In this document: positions 28,005 to 37,010 of the stretch, in pieces
How positions within the stretch are numbered: position 1 is the stretch's first letter
Layout: each line of letters begins with the position of its first letter
Assembly: GCF_900460345.1 (NCBI RefSeq)
Contig: NZ_UHHW01000002.1
Location: 868,001-932,000 of the forward strand
Reading direction: 5' to 3'
DNA: 64,000 bases
Origin: Trueperella pyogenes
GTDB taxonomy: Bacteria > Actinomycetota > Actinomycetes > Actinomycetales > Actinomycetaceae
The notes under the pieces: generated by a model
Told to the model about the DNA's origin: nothing
What the model saw: the letters and a program-made list of their open reading frames with translations, nothing else
Databases searched by the model: none
Translations under genes and position numbers: made by a program

Positions 28005-28911
28005 TGTTCAGGGCTTTCGGGCGGGTTTTGTATCGGTGGTGGGACGGCCAAATGCTGGCAAGTCCACATTGCTTAACGCAATGGTCGGAAGGAAGATCGC
28101 TATCACGGCTGACCAGCCGGAGACTACTCGCCGGGTGATCCGCGGCATCGTCCAGTTGGACGAGGGCCAGCTCATCGTCGTCGACACCCCCGGCCTGCAT
28201 CGCCCGCGCACCCTCCTCGGCGAACGGCTCAACGACATGGTGGGCGAGGCGCTTTCCGACGTCGACGCCGTGGCCTTGTGCATGCCCGCTGACGAGCCAA
28301 CTGGTCCTGGCGACCGCTTTCTGCTGGATCTGGTGAAGAAGACTGGTTCACCCATCCTCGCCGTCATCACTAAGACGGACAAGGTCACTAAGGATCGGCT
28401 TGCTGAGCGTATCGTCGAGGTCTCGCAGATGCATGACTTTGCCGAGATCGTGCCCGTGAGCGCGGTAGCAGGGGAGCAGGTCGAGCTGCTGGCTTCCCTC
28501 TTGCTCGAGCGCATGCCGCCCAGCCCGCCGCTTTATCCGCGCGACTCGATTACGGACGAGTCCGAAGAAACACTGATTGCCGAGCTCATTCGGGAGGCTG
28601 CCCTCTTAGGCGTTCGCGACGAGCTGCCGCACTCGATCGCCGTCGTCGTCGATGAGCTGGAGGAACGTCCGCGACGTGAGGGGGACTCCCGTCCACCGAT
28701 TCTCGCCATCCACGCGAGCCTGTACGTCGAGCGCGCGTCGCAAAAGGGGATTATCATCGGCAAAGGTGGCTCTCGCTTGAAGAGAGTGGGCCGCCAGGGG
28801 CGCGAATCCATTGAGCGGTTGCTTGGCCGCCAGGTTTACCTTGACCTCTATGTGAAGGTAGCAAAAGAATGGCAACGCGATCCGAAGATGCTCGGGCGCC
28901 TCGGATTTTGA
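27991..28911 (+). CDS. era: GTPase Era
   Basis: A 306-residue GTPase that binds the 3' end of 16S rRNA and helps mature the small subunit. G1 is GRPNAGKS at 18-25, then VVDTPGLH, TKTDK and a C-terminal KH domain (KGIIIGKGGSRLKRVGRQGRESIE, near residues 248-270). ATG 27991 is followed at once by another ATG at 27994; either could serve, with GAGGAAGAA upstream. It overlaps the CorC-like gene and its stop overlaps the next start (TGATG). Confidence 0.96.
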   Translation: MMSSDVQGFRAGFVSVVGRPNAGKSTLLNAMVGRKIAITADQPETTRRVIRGIVQLDEGQLIVVDTPGLHRPRTLLGERLNDMVGEALSDVDAVALCMPADEPTGPGDRFLLDLVKKTGSPILAVITKTDKVTKDRLAERIVEVSQMHDFAEIVPVSAVAGEQVELLASLLLERMPPSPPLYPRDSITDESEETLIAELIREAALLGVRDELPHSIAVVVDELEERPRREGDSRPPILAIHASLYVERASQKGIIIGKGGSRLKRVGRQGRESIERLLGRQVYLDLYVKVAKEWQRDPKMLGRLGF

Positions 28912-30398
28912 TGAAAGATGCCAGACGCAGGCTCCCGCTCGTCCTCATGTGGGTGCTAGCTGTTCTCGTACTCGGAGCGTGGGGCGGATGGGCCGGGCCG
29001 GGATGGAATCCGCAGCCGATGACGAATCTCGTCGTCCCTGAGACACATAGCACGAAGGTTGTTTCGGCGGTCAAGACTGCTAGGTTAGGAACCTACGAAG
29101 TAGCCACCTCCGTTCACGAGGTGCCCCTCGGCGACGGCACACTGATCAAGGTTACTTTGCGCGAACCGCTGGGTCTGCAGGGGCAGAGCCCTGGCATCGT
29201 CTTTTTGCACGGCACCGGCACTCACACCCACGAGGCTTTCGCACAGCATGCCAATTGGATGACATCGACAGGCGTCGTCACGGCGGTACCGGATAAGGTT
29301 CTTGATAACTATAATACATTCGAGCGACACTACACCGATCTTGCGCGCAATTACGAGGCTGTAGCTGCTTGGTTGCGTACGCAGCCGTCGGTCTATACCC
29401 GCGCGGTTGGCTACTATGGCGAATCTGAGGGTGCGCTTGTGGCACCGATTTCCGCCTCCCACGACGCCGATTGCGCGTTCCTCATCCTTGTGTCCGATCC
29501 GGCGATGCCTATTCGCGACCAGGGTGCCCTCGCCGCAGATGCATATCTGCGCAATATTGGCGTGCCTTCGGTGATTTACCAAGGAATTCCGCGTCTGATT
29601 GCGGGTGCGATCGCCGCGGGAAATTTTCAGTACGCCACCTTCGATCCGCGCCCCTATCACCGCAAGATCACCGTCCCCGTCATGATGGCCTACGGCACAA
29701 ATGACCTGTCGATGCCGATCGTTCAGGGGCCGATCCAGGTGGCTCAGGCGCTGCGCGAAGCGGGCAACACTGACCTCGTGTTGCGCTATTACAAGGACGC
29801 CGATCACGGGCTGCGCATTAACAAGGAACTGCAAGCCCAGCCCTATCAGGACATCTCTGACTTCGTTAACGGCCTGCCCTCATCAGCGCGCCTGAGTCCG
29901 AAGATTGCTGGCGAGCAGCCGCGGCAAAACTTCACCGCGCAGGTACTCGATACGCCACGCTGGTTTGGCTCCGGCGATGCCATGATCGCGATCCTGATCT
30001 GTGGGCTGGTGCTCACGCTTTTGGGATCGATGCTGATAGTGGCGGGGCGCTTTTCCATCGGTGCACGCCAGACCTACCGTGGGGTTGGCAGGTCAGCCCT
30101 GGCGAGCAGCCTGCTCGTGACCGTGACGTGGATGGCGTTCCTCGGCTACCTTGTGGCAGTTGCGCGACTGGCGCTGAAGTTTGAAACGAATTGGTGGATC
30201 ATCCAGGGCGGTTTTCTCGCCGTGGAGATGTTGGGACTCGGAACGGTTTTCGTGCTCGTGCGCGCGCTATATCTCTGGCACGCTCACCCGATGGTCACCC
30301 GCCGGGCGGGCGCAGACCTGCGCGTGACCTTCACCGGGCAGATCTTGCTCCTCTTTGCGTTGGCGTATTGGGGTGTTTACCCCTCCCCATTTTTCTAA
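28911..30398 (+). CDS. Membrane-embedded alpha/beta hydrolase
   Basis: A 495-residue protein with an N-terminal membrane helix (about 8-28), an extracytoplasmic alpha/beta-hydrolase domain and four C-terminal helices (about 357-378, 398-420, 428-452 and 473-491). A full catalytic triad is visible: Ser172 in GYYGESEGA, Asp265 in YGTNDLSM and His299 in DADHG, plus an oxyanion loop FLHGTGTH near residue 100. It looks like an esterase or peptidase acting at the outer face of the membrane; the substrate is unknown. ATG 28911 overlaps the era stop by one base. It lies between era and the phospho-signalling genes, a place where leuA or recO would be expected. Confidence 0.75.
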   Translation: MKDARRRLPLVLMWVLAVLVLGAWGGWAGPGWNPQPMTNLVVPETHSTKVVSAVKTARLGTYEVATSVHEVPLGDGTLIKVTLREPLGLQGQSPGIVFLHGTGTHTHEAFAQHANWMTSTGVVTAVPDKVLDNYNTFERHYTDLARNYEAVAAWLRTQPSVYTRAVGYYGESEGALVAPISASHDADCAFLILVSDPAMPIRDQGALAADAYLRNIGVPSVIYQGIPRLIAGAIAAGNFQYATFDPRPYHRKITVPVMMAYGTNDLSMPIVQGPIQVAQALREAGNTDLVLRYYKDADHGLRINKELQAQPYQDISDFVNGLPSSARLSPKIAGEQPRQNFTAQVLDTPRWFGSGDAMIAILICGLVLTLLGSMLIVAGRFSIGARQTYRGVGRSALASSLLVTVTWMAFLGYLVAVARLALKFETNWWIIQGGFLAVEMLGLGTVFVLVRALYLWHAHPMVTRRAGADLRVTFTGQILLLFALAYWGVYPSPFF

Positions 30399-30461
30399 GC
30401 TCAATGGTGAGGAAGCGCTCGACCAGCGTAGGATAAGAAAAACTCGGGAGAAAGAGGGTCT

Positions 30462-31214
30462 GTGCGGACAACGGCAGCGGCAATGGCGTCGGTGAGCGAC
30501 ACCGGGTGCGTGCGCGCCCGTAACGAGGATCGACTTCTCGCCACTGAACACCTCTTCATGGTGGCAGATGGAATGGGCGGTCACGCCTTAGGCGATGTCG
30601 CTGCCCAGTGCGCGGTGACCGCGATCGACGAAGCGTTGGCGGACCTCGAAAGCGCCACAGACGCGGGCGAGGAACAGACAATTATCACGCTCGCACTGAT
30701 GAAAGCGGCCGATGCTATCACCCGCCACGTAGACGGCACGCTCCGCACGGCGTCGGCCTGCGACGGCGGAACGAGCGCAGGCACGACAGTGGCCGGTGTA
30801 TTCCTGGGCATTGATCCGCTCGTCTTTCACGTGGGCGATTCGCGTGTCTACCGTTACCACGGTGGCAACCTGACACGTCTGACCCGCGATCATTCACTCG
30901 TTCAAGAGATGGTAGACGCCGGAGAGCTCACCGATGAGCAGGCTCACCTCCACCCACGCAAGAACATCATCACCCGTGCGGTGGGCACCTACGGGCCACC
31001 GCGAGTCACCTTCGCAAGACCGCAGCTGGCTGCGGGAGACTACGTCCTCGCCTGCACTGACGGCCTCCACGACGAGCTCACCGATGAGGAGATGACGGAG
31101 ATTTTGCGACACGCAAGCGATGTGGACGAGGCCGTCCGCCTTCTTCGCGACGCCGTCCTGGCCGCCGGTGGACGTGACAACGTAACTATTGTTCTCGCAC
31201 AGATTGGACACTAA
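30462..31214 (+). CDS. PP2C-family serine/threonine phosphatase
   Basis: A 250-residue soluble metal-dependent phosphatase. All PPM metal-binding motifs are present: Asp23 in RNEDRL, DGMGG at 36-40, HVGDSRVY at 123-130, Asp200 in CTDGL and Asp239 in GRDNVT. It should remove phosphate from Ser/Thr residues, probably undoing the work of the kinase two genes downstream. There is no membrane anchor, unlike the PstP of the pknAB cluster. The GTG start has GAGAAAGAGGG upstream, and a TAGGAT -10-like box lies at 30430-30435. The next gene starts one base after the stop. Confidence 0.92.
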   Translation: MRTTAAAMASVSDTGCVRARNEDRLLATEHLFMVADGMGGHALGDVAAQCAVTAIDEALADLESATDAGEEQTIITLALMKAADAITRHVDGTLRTASACDGGTSAGTTVAGVFLGIDPLVFHVGDSRVYRYHGGNLTRLTRDHSLVQEMVDAGELTDEQAHLHPRKNIITRAVGTYGPPRVTFARPQLAAGDYVLACTDGLHDELTDEEMTEILRHASDVDEAVRLLRDAVLAAGGRDNVTIVLAQIGH

Positions 31215-31215
31215 C

Positions 31216-31917
31216 GTGGCACTTGGTATTGATTTTGTTGGCGAATGGTTCACTGTAGATCCGAACGAACCTTTCTTGATCGGACGCGAAGGCCCACTCC
31301 AGCTGGACGACAACCCCTACCTTCATCGACGCTTCCTCGTCATTTCCCACCAAGACGGCATGTACTGGATCGATAACCTCGGCACCCGCCTCTCTGCGAC
31401 CCTCGCCGATGAGGACGGCACGACGCAGGCATACCTCGCCCCCGGCGCCCGCCTGCCTCTCGTCTATGCCCGCACCAATCTACTGTTCACCGCCGGTCCG
31501 ACGACCTACGAGATGACCATCGTCAATGACGACCCGCCCTATGCGGCCGCCAAGGTGCTCAACACCGACGAGGAGACCGGGGCCACCACGATTGGGCCGG
31601 TTGAGCTCACCCCTTCGCAAAAGCTCCTCGTCGTGGCGCTAGCCAGGCCGGTCTTGACGGGCACGGGTACGACGTCGTCAATCCCCTCTTCGAAAATCGC
31701 GGCAGACACACTCGGGTGGCCGCTGACGCGCTTTAACCGCAAGCTGGATCACGTGTGTGAAAGGCTCACCCGACACGGGGTGCGTGGTCTGCACGGAGGC
31801 CCGGAAAAACTGGCCGTCAATCGGCGCGCCCGGCTCGTCGAATACGCGGTAGCCACCCGGCTCGTCTCAATCGAGGACACGCAGATGCTGGACCACCCGA
31901 TGGACTTTGACGACTGA
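31216..31917 (+). CDS. FHA-like domain protein with C-terminal helical domain
   Basis: A 233-residue protein. Residues 15-105 resemble a forkhead-associated (phosphothreonine-binding) domain: PFLIGREGPLQLDDNPYLHRRF and WIDNLGTRLS. The SRxH signature is changed to LHRRF, so phosphopeptide binding is uncertain. The C-terminal half, with LTPSQKLLVVALARP and GWPLTRFNRKLDHVCERL, is a helical, winged-helix-like region found in actinobacterial FHA proteins encoded beside kinases. GTG 31216 comes one base after the PP2C stop. The next gene overlaps by one base (TGATG). Confidence 0.7.
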   Translation: MALGIDFVGEWFTVDPNEPFLIGREGPLQLDDNPYLHRRFLVISHQDGMYWIDNLGTRLSATLADEDGTTQAYLAPGARLPLVYARTNLLFTAGPTTYEMTIVNDDPPYAAAKVLNTDEETGATTIGPVELTPSQKLLVVALARPVLTGTGTTSSIPSSKIAADTLGWPLTRFNRKLDHVCERLTRHGVRGLHGGPEKLAVNRRARLVEYAVATRLVSIEDTQMLDHPMDFDD

Positions 31918-33554
31918 TGCAAGAAAGTACACTCGGCGCCTATACGCTGCGTTGGTCGATGGGTGGCAATTACGCCACCTCGGTCGCCAGCTCGCCCATT
32001 TTTCTACTCACCGACCCCGCCTCTGATCCGGGCGCTCGTCTCTACGCACGGCGCCTCTGCGACGGAATGGGCGCGTTGGCCCGCACCGGGGTCATCCCCG
32101 AACCCGAGCAAGTGCGCCGCGTCTGGGCTGATGCGCTCGCAGCTGCCGAATCAGACCTGGCCACGATTACCCTCATGGCGACCGATCACGATATTCCCGA
32201 CATCGGCCTGCGGGCAGCCCTCCTGGCCGCGGTGAGCGTGAAGGGTAATATGCGTTGGCTTGTCCACTCGATCGGCGGCCTCGGCGTCATTCACGACGAC
32301 GGAACTCGGCACACGACCATCACATCGTCTACCGAGCTTCCAATGCGCGCACGAGACCGGTTTGTGCTCCTGTCCGACGCCGTCATCCGAGGCCACTCTT
32401 CGGGGCGGACTAACAACGTCATATCGCAGCTGCCGCGTGCCCAGCGAGCTGCCGCGGTGTTGGTCAGCTCGGTGCCGGCCGCGGGGCGTGATGCGGCGAC
32501 CGCTATCGTCGTCGATGTCCACGACGCCGATTCTCTCGCCGCTCTTGACTTCCCCGAGACGCTCATGTCTGCGGAGGTTGAGGCGGTTAGCGAGCCCAGT
32601 CTCGTCTCAGATTGGGCGATGCAGGTCCTCGGTGTCCAGGGGCGCGCTCGAGTCGATGAGTCGCCATTGACAGCGCCCGATTTGGACGATTTTGTTTTCC
32701 AGTCCTACCTGGGTTCGGGCGGTTTTGCTGACGTGTTCCTCTATGAGGAACAGACGCCGAAACGCCTAGTCGCGATCAAGGTTCTCAAGAGCGACGGCCG
32801 GGCTGGGCGGAACTTTCGTTCTGAGATCGATGTTATGGGGCAATTGGGTGCTCACCCCTCCATCGTGTCGATCTATGATGCGGCTCTGGCGCCGACAGGC
32901 CAGCCCTATATTGTCATGCAATATTGCCCCGGCCCCTCGCTGTCCGATCAGCTTTCGCGTGGCCCGCTGCCCGTAGCTGATGCACTGCGTATGGGCATTC
33001 AACTTTCCGGAGCTACCCACACCGCCCATATGCTTGGCATCGCCCATTACGACATCAAGCCCTCCAACGTTTTGACAACCGCCTTTGGCCGCTATGCCCT
33101 GTCTGACTTTGGGATCGCGACACTCGTGGGAAACGCGAGCACTGACGTGCTGGGCATGTCGTTGCCATGGGCCGCCCCAGAGGTGCTGCGTGGCGAAGAA
33201 TGTGGGTGCCCGGCCGATATCTATTCCGTAGGGGCGACGCTGTACACCGCGCTTTATGGGCATGCCCCCTTCGCGGTGGCTGGTTTGGGTAAACGCGCCT
33301 ACATCGAACACGTCCATACCGGCGACATTGCCTACCCACCCATTGACGGCATCAGTGAGCCGGTCAATGCGGCCATCGTGGATTTGCTTTCCGCCGCGCT
33401 CGAACGCGATGTTGCCGCCCGGACGTCGTCGGTGGAAATGATCGGACGCGGTTTACAAGAGATCCAACAAGCGATGGGACTGGCTGCCACGGAACTGGAG
33501 ATCCCGCAGACCGAAACGTGGAACACCCCTCCCAGTGGGATTGGGCCACTGTAA
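31917..33554 (+). CDS. Serine/threonine kinase with N-terminal degenerate PP2C-like domain
   Basis: A 545-residue soluble protein. Residues 260-525 form a Hanks-type kinase: GSGGFADV at 266-273, Lys288 in VAIK, Glu303, HYDIKPSN at 377-384 (HRD changed to HYD), DFG at 397-399 and APE at 420-422, all consistent with activity. Residues 1-205 can be aligned by eye with a PPM phosphatase: CDGMG at 48-52, RWLVHSIGGLGVIHDDG at the HVGDSR strand pair, RFVLLSDAVI at the CSDGL strand and AGRDAATAIVV at the GRDN motif. The first metal-binding Asp is absent, so this half is probably a pseudophosphatase. No membrane segment is present. It is the last gene of the PP2C-FHA-kinase operon. Confidence 0.85.
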   Translation: MQESTLGAYTLRWSMGGNYATSVASSPIFLLTDPASDPGARLYARRLCDGMGALARTGVIPEPEQVRRVWADALAAAESDLATITLMATDHDIPDIGLRAALLAAVSVKGNMRWLVHSIGGLGVIHDDGTRHTTITSSTELPMRARDRFVLLSDAVIRGHSSGRTNNVISQLPRAQRAAAVLVSSVPAAGRDAATAIVVDVHDADSLAALDFPETLMSAEVEAVSEPSLVSDWAMQVLGVQGRARVDESPLTAPDLDDFVFQSYLGSGGFADVFLYEEQTPKRLVAIKVLKSDGRAGRNFRSEIDVMGQLGAHPSIVSIYDAALAPTGQPYIVMQYCPGPSLSDQLSRGPLPVADALRMGIQLSGATHTAHMLGIAHYDIKPSNVLTTAFGRYALSDFGIATLVGNASTDVLGMSLPWAAPEVLRGEECGCPADIYSVGATLYTALYGHAPFAVAGLGKRAYIEHVHTGDIAYPPIDGISEPVNAAIVDLLSAALERDVAARTSSVEMIGRGLQEIQQAMGLAATELEIPQTETWNTPPSGIGPL

Positions 33555-33586
33555 GGCATTGACTGCGATATCTTCCTACTTATCGG

Positions 33587-33620
33587 CCGCGGCGAGGCAT
33601 CAGCTGACACCTCCCCGCGG
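33587..33620 (+). other. Hairpin upstream of leuA
   Basis: Eleven-base arms at 33587-33597 and 33610-33620 pair with one mismatch around a 12-nt loop. The structure may end the kinase operon or form part of the leuA leader. No T-run follows and no leader peptide rich in leucine codons is evident. Confidence 0.4.
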
Positions 33621-33658
33621 GTATGTGCATTAGCTACCGGCCACGACAAGGGAACACG

Positions 33659-35428
33659 ATGCAGACAACAGGTTTTGGAACACAACAGCGCCCCTCCTCG
33701 ATGCCGACAGCGAAGTACCGTCACCTCCTCGACACGAACCCGTTCTCACTGCCGGATCGCACCTGGCCGAATAATCGCATTACAAGGGCGCCGCGCTGGC
33801 TGTCCACCGATTTGCGCGACGGCAACCAGGCTCTCATCGATCCGATGAGCCCAGAAAAGAAGCGCAAGATGTTCGATCTTCTGGTAGCTATCGGGCTGAA
33901 GGAAATTGAGGTGGGTTTTCCGGCGGCGTCGAAGGCTGATTTTGACTTTGTGCGCTCGCTCGTCGAAGACGGCGCTGTGCCCGAGGACGTGACGATCTCG
34001 GCGCTTACCCAGAGCCGTCCGGAGATTATCCACCGCACGGTCGATGCGCTACGCGGACTGCCGCGTGCCACTGTACACCTGTACAACGCCACCGCCCCCG
34101 TGTTTCGTGAGGTCGTATTCAATATGGACCGCGAGCAGGTCAAACAACTCGCGGTGAGTGGCACACAGGATCTGCTCGCATGTATGGAAAAGACTTTTGA
34201 CGAGGACACGATTGCGGGCTTTGAGTATTCCCCGGAGATTTTCGTCGACACGGAGCTCGATTTTGCTCTGGAGGTGTGTGAGGCGGTGATGGACGTGTGG
34301 GAGCCCGGACCCGACCGGGAGATCGTGCTGAACTTACCCACCACCGTGGAGCGATCGACGCCGAATGTCTACGCTGACCAGATTGAATGGATGAGCCGAC
34401 ACCTCTCGCGCCGGCAGTACATCGCGCTGTCGGCGCACAACCACAATGACCGCGGCACAGGGGTCGCGACGACCGAGCTGGCCTTGCTCGCGGGGGTCGA
34501 CCGAGTAGAGGGGTGTCTCTTTGGGCAGGGCGAGCGCTCGGGCAACGTGGATCTCGTGACGGTGGCGCTCAACCTGTTCTCCGACGGTGTCGATCCGCAG
34601 CTTGACCTGTCCAACCTCGACGAAATCCGGGCAACGGTCGAGTATTGCACCTCAATGGACGTCCCTCCGCGTACGCCATATGGCGGCGAGCTCGTATACA
34701 CGAGCTTTTCTGGCTCCCACCAGGACGCGATCAAGAAGGGCTTCGCGGCTCGCGCCCGCAAAGTTGCGCAAGCTGGCGGTGCGGAGAACGACGTACCGTG
34801 GGATTTGCCCTACCTCCCGATCGATCCGAAAGACGTCGGCCGCTCCTACGAGGCCGTGGTGCGTGTCAATTCCCAGTCTGGCAAGGGTGGCGTGGCTTAC
34901 TTGCTGTCCTCTATCCGCGATCTCGATTTGCCGCGTCGCCTCCAGATGGAGGTGTCCAGCCTTGTCCAGCGCCGCATGGATGTCACGGGCGGCGAGATCA
35001 CGGCTGAGGAGCTGTGGAAGATCTTCGTCGACGAGTACTTGCCGTCTACCCATGCCGAGGGCTTGCGCCCGTGGGGTCGTTACGCGTTGCGGGGGACCAC
35101 TGTGACGACGGCGGACGAAGGCCAGCAGACCGTCCTCACGGTCACGCTCACTGAGCGCGTGGGCGGTCATACACAAGATATAACAGTGGCAGCCACCGGC
35201 AACGGTCCGATCGATGCGTTTTCCCAGGCATTGGCGCAAATTGGCATCGGCCTGCACGTTCTTGACTACGCCGAGCATGCGCTAGCCGCGGGTGGGGACG
35301 CGACGGCGGCGTCGTACGTCGAATGTGAGGTCGGCGGCCAGGTGCTGTGGGGCGTGGGGCTTGATCCGTCTACAGTTACTGCCGCGTTCAAGGCGATGAT
35401 CTCAGCAGTTAATCGCGCATTGCGCTAG
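33659..35428 (+). CDS. leuA: 2-isopropylmalate synthase
   Basis: The first enzyme of leucine synthesis, joining acetyl-CoA to 2-ketoisovalerate. The 589-residue product is the long actinobacterial type. LSTDLRDGNQALIDPM and SAHNHNDRGTGVA carry the metal and catalytic residues of the DRE-TIM fold, and the last 130 residues form the LeuA allosteric domain for leucine feedback. AAGGGAACACG precedes ATG 33659. No other leu gene is adjacent. The order era...leuA-recO-uppS is common in actinobacteria. Confidence 0.96.
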   Translation: MQTTGFGTQQRPSSMPTAKYRHLLDTNPFSLPDRTWPNNRITRAPRWLSTDLRDGNQALIDPMSPEKKRKMFDLLVAIGLKEIEVGFPAASKADFDFVRSLVEDGAVPEDVTISALTQSRPEIIHRTVDALRGLPRATVHLYNATAPVFREVVFNMDREQVKQLAVSGTQDLLACMEKTFDEDTIAGFEYSPEIFVDTELDFALEVCEAVMDVWEPGPDREIVLNLPTTVERSTPNVYADQIEWMSRHLSRRQYIALSAHNHNDRGTGVATTELALLAGVDRVEGCLFGQGERSGNVDLVTVALNLFSDGVDPQLDLSNLDEIRATVEYCTSMDVPPRTPYGGELVYTSFSGSHQDAIKKGFAARARKVAQAGGAENDVPWDLPYLPIDPKDVGRSYEAVVRVNSQSGKGGVAYLLSSIRDLDLPRRLQMEVSSLVQRRMDVTGGEITAEELWKIFVDEYLPSTHAEGLRPWGRYALRGTTVTTADEGQQTVLTVTLTERVGGHTQDITVAATGNGPIDAFSQALAQIGIGLHVLDYAEHALAAGGDATAASYVECEVGGQVLWGVGLDPSTVTAAFKAMISAVNRALR

Positions 35429-35478
35429 TCCATATAGGCACTGAGCGGGTCATCCGGCTCGCGTGAAGGCCTTGGCCG

Positions 35479-35484
35479 TATAAT
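35479..35484 (+). promoter_or_regulatory. -10 box of recO, leaderless type
   Basis: A perfect TATAAT ends 7 nt before the recO ATG. GAGG lies only 2 nt from the ATG, too close to serve as a ribosome site. Confidence 0.55.
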
Positions 35485-35491
35485 CGAGGTC

Positions 35492-36229
35492 ATGAAAACA
35501 TATCGAGACGATGCGATCGTACTTCGCTGCCATGACCTGGGCGAAGCCGATCGCATCATCACGATGTTGTCACGTCACAACGGGAAGGTGCGCGCAGTAG
35601 CGAAGGGCGTGCGCCGGACGAAATCGCGTTTCGGTGCGCGGGTTGAGCCCTTCTCCTTGGTGGACGTCCAGCTCTATCGTGGCCGCAACCTCGACACGAT
35701 CACGCAGGTCGAATCCCGCAGCCCATATGGGCGCGCGCTCGTGGCAGATTACGACACGTACACGTGCGCCTCGGCCATGGTCGAGCTCGCCGACCGGCTC
35801 ACTGATGAGAATCCGGAGCCTGAGCAATTTGCCATACTCCACGGCGCCCTGCACGCGGCTGCCGTTCGTGCGCATCGGCCGCAGCTCGTCCTCGCCTCGT
35901 ACATGTTGCGCGCGATGGCGTTATCTGGCTGGGCACTGGCGGTTTTCGAGTGCGCTAAGTGCGGTGTGGAAGGACCGCATGAGGCTTTTCACGTCTACAG
36001 CGGGGGAGCCGTGTGCGACGATTGCCGCCCGCCTGGTTCGACTATCCCGACGGTGGAAACCTGGCAACTGATCGGGGCACTGAGCGTCGGTGACTGGGCG
36101 ATTGCCGACGCCGCTGGGGCGGGTGCGCGTCGTTCGGCGGGCGCATTGATTTCTGCGTTCGTCCAGTGGCAGCTTGAGTCCAGAGTGAAGTCGCTTGCCC
36201 TGGTGAGCGTGGATGGGGGAGAAGGATGA
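35492..36229 (+). CDS. recO: DNA repair protein RecO
   Basis: A 245-residue mediator that loads RecA on gapped DNA together with RecF and RecR. The N-terminal OB fold (DDAIVLRCHDLGEADRIITMLSRHNGK) is followed by a helical domain with a zinc-finger pair (CAKCG and CDDC at about 154-178). The length and C-terminal layout match RecO. A perfect -10 box just before the ATG suggests a leaderless message. uppS overlaps its stop by 4 bases. Confidence 0.93.
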   Translation: MKTYRDDAIVLRCHDLGEADRIITMLSRHNGKVRAVAKGVRRTKSRFGARVEPFSLVDVQLYRGRNLDTITQVESRSPYGRALVADYDTYTCASAMVELADRLTDENPEPEQFAILHGALHAAAVRAHRPQLVLASYMLRAMALSGWALAVFECAKCGVEGPHEAFHVYSGGAVCDDCRPPGSTIPTVETWQLIGALSVGDWAIADAAGAGARRSAGALISAFVQWQLESRVKSLALVSVDGGEG

Positions 36230-36951
36230 TCGAACACGGCGCCGAGCACGTGGCTATTGTCATGGACGGCAATGGCCGGTGGGCCAACGCGCGTGGGCTT
36301 GCCCGCACGGAGGGGCACCGGGCAGGCGAAGACGCCCTCATGGACGTCATAGCCGGTGCGATCGAGGCGGGGGTCAAGGTGCTTTCGGTCTACGCCTTTT
36401 CCACGGAAAACTGGCGCCGATCTCCGCGCGAGATCTCCTTTCTCATGAACTATTCGCGTGACGTGATCCGGCGGCGTCGTGAAGAGCTACGCACGTGGGG
36501 GGTGAAGATCGTCTGGTCTGGGCGCCAGCCCCGGCTGTGGCGATCGGTCATTAACGAACTGCAGGCCGCTGAGCGCCACACGGCCGAATGTAGCAAACTT
36601 ATCCTCAATTTCTGCGTCAACTATGGCGGGCGCAACGAGATTGCCGATGCCGCCATGGAGTTGGCCCGAGACGTGCGCCGTGGCCTCGTCGAGCCCCATC
36701 ACATTACTCCGCAATTGCTGACGACCTACATGTATCAGCCCGATTTGCCGGACGTGGATCTCTTTATCCGCACCGGCGGCGAACAACGCATGTCGAACTT
36801 CCTCATCTGGGAATCGCCCTACGCAGAGTTGATGTTCGTCGATGAGCCATGGCCAGATTTTAACCGGCAATCGCTGTGGCAGTGCCTGGCAAGGTTCGCT
36901 GAGCGTGATCGCCGGTTTGGTGGTGCGAAAGACGCCGTGGCGGGCGAATAG
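36226..36951 (+). CDS. uppS: Isoprenyl transferase (cis-prenyl diphosphate synthase)
   Basis: A 241-residue enzyme that condenses isopentenyl diphosphate in the cis configuration to make the lipid carrier for cell wall synthesis. The catalytic Asp14 lies in MDGNGRWA, and YAFSTENWRR, NFCVNYGGRNEI and DLFIRTGGEQRMSNFLIWE are diagnostic. Actinobacteria often have two such enzymes with different chain lengths, so the product (decaprenyl or a shorter chain) cannot be named. It has an ATGA overlap with recO. Confidence 0.94.
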   Translation: MIEHGAEHVAIVMDGNGRWANARGLARTEGHRAGEDALMDVIAGAIEAGVKVLSVYAFSTENWRRSPREISFLMNYSRDVIRRRREELRTWGVKIVWSGRQPRLWRSVINELQAAERHTAECSKLILNFCVNYGGRNEIADAAMELARDVRRGLVEPHHITPQLLTTYMYQPDLPDVDLFIRTGGEQRMSNFLIWESPYAELMFVDEPWPDFNRQSLWQCLARFAERDRRFGGAKDAVAGE

Positions 36952-36997
36952 CGTTTCCGCCAGATGGGCGGGGCGCGCGTCGGCTCATTTCACGGCG

Positions 36998-37003
36998 TAG
37001 ACT
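36998..37003 (+). promoter_or_regulatory. -10 box of the his operon, leaderless type
   Basis: TAGACT ends 7 nt before ATG 37011 of hisD. No ribosome-binding site is visible, so the his message probably starts at or next to the start codon and no leader-peptide attenuator can be present. Confidence 0.5.
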
Positions 37004-37010
37004 GGCGTGC

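Noticed and set aside
33555..33658. Leu-codon leader peptide before leuA
   Set aside because: No short frame with repeated Leu codons and ribosome site was found; only a hairpin.
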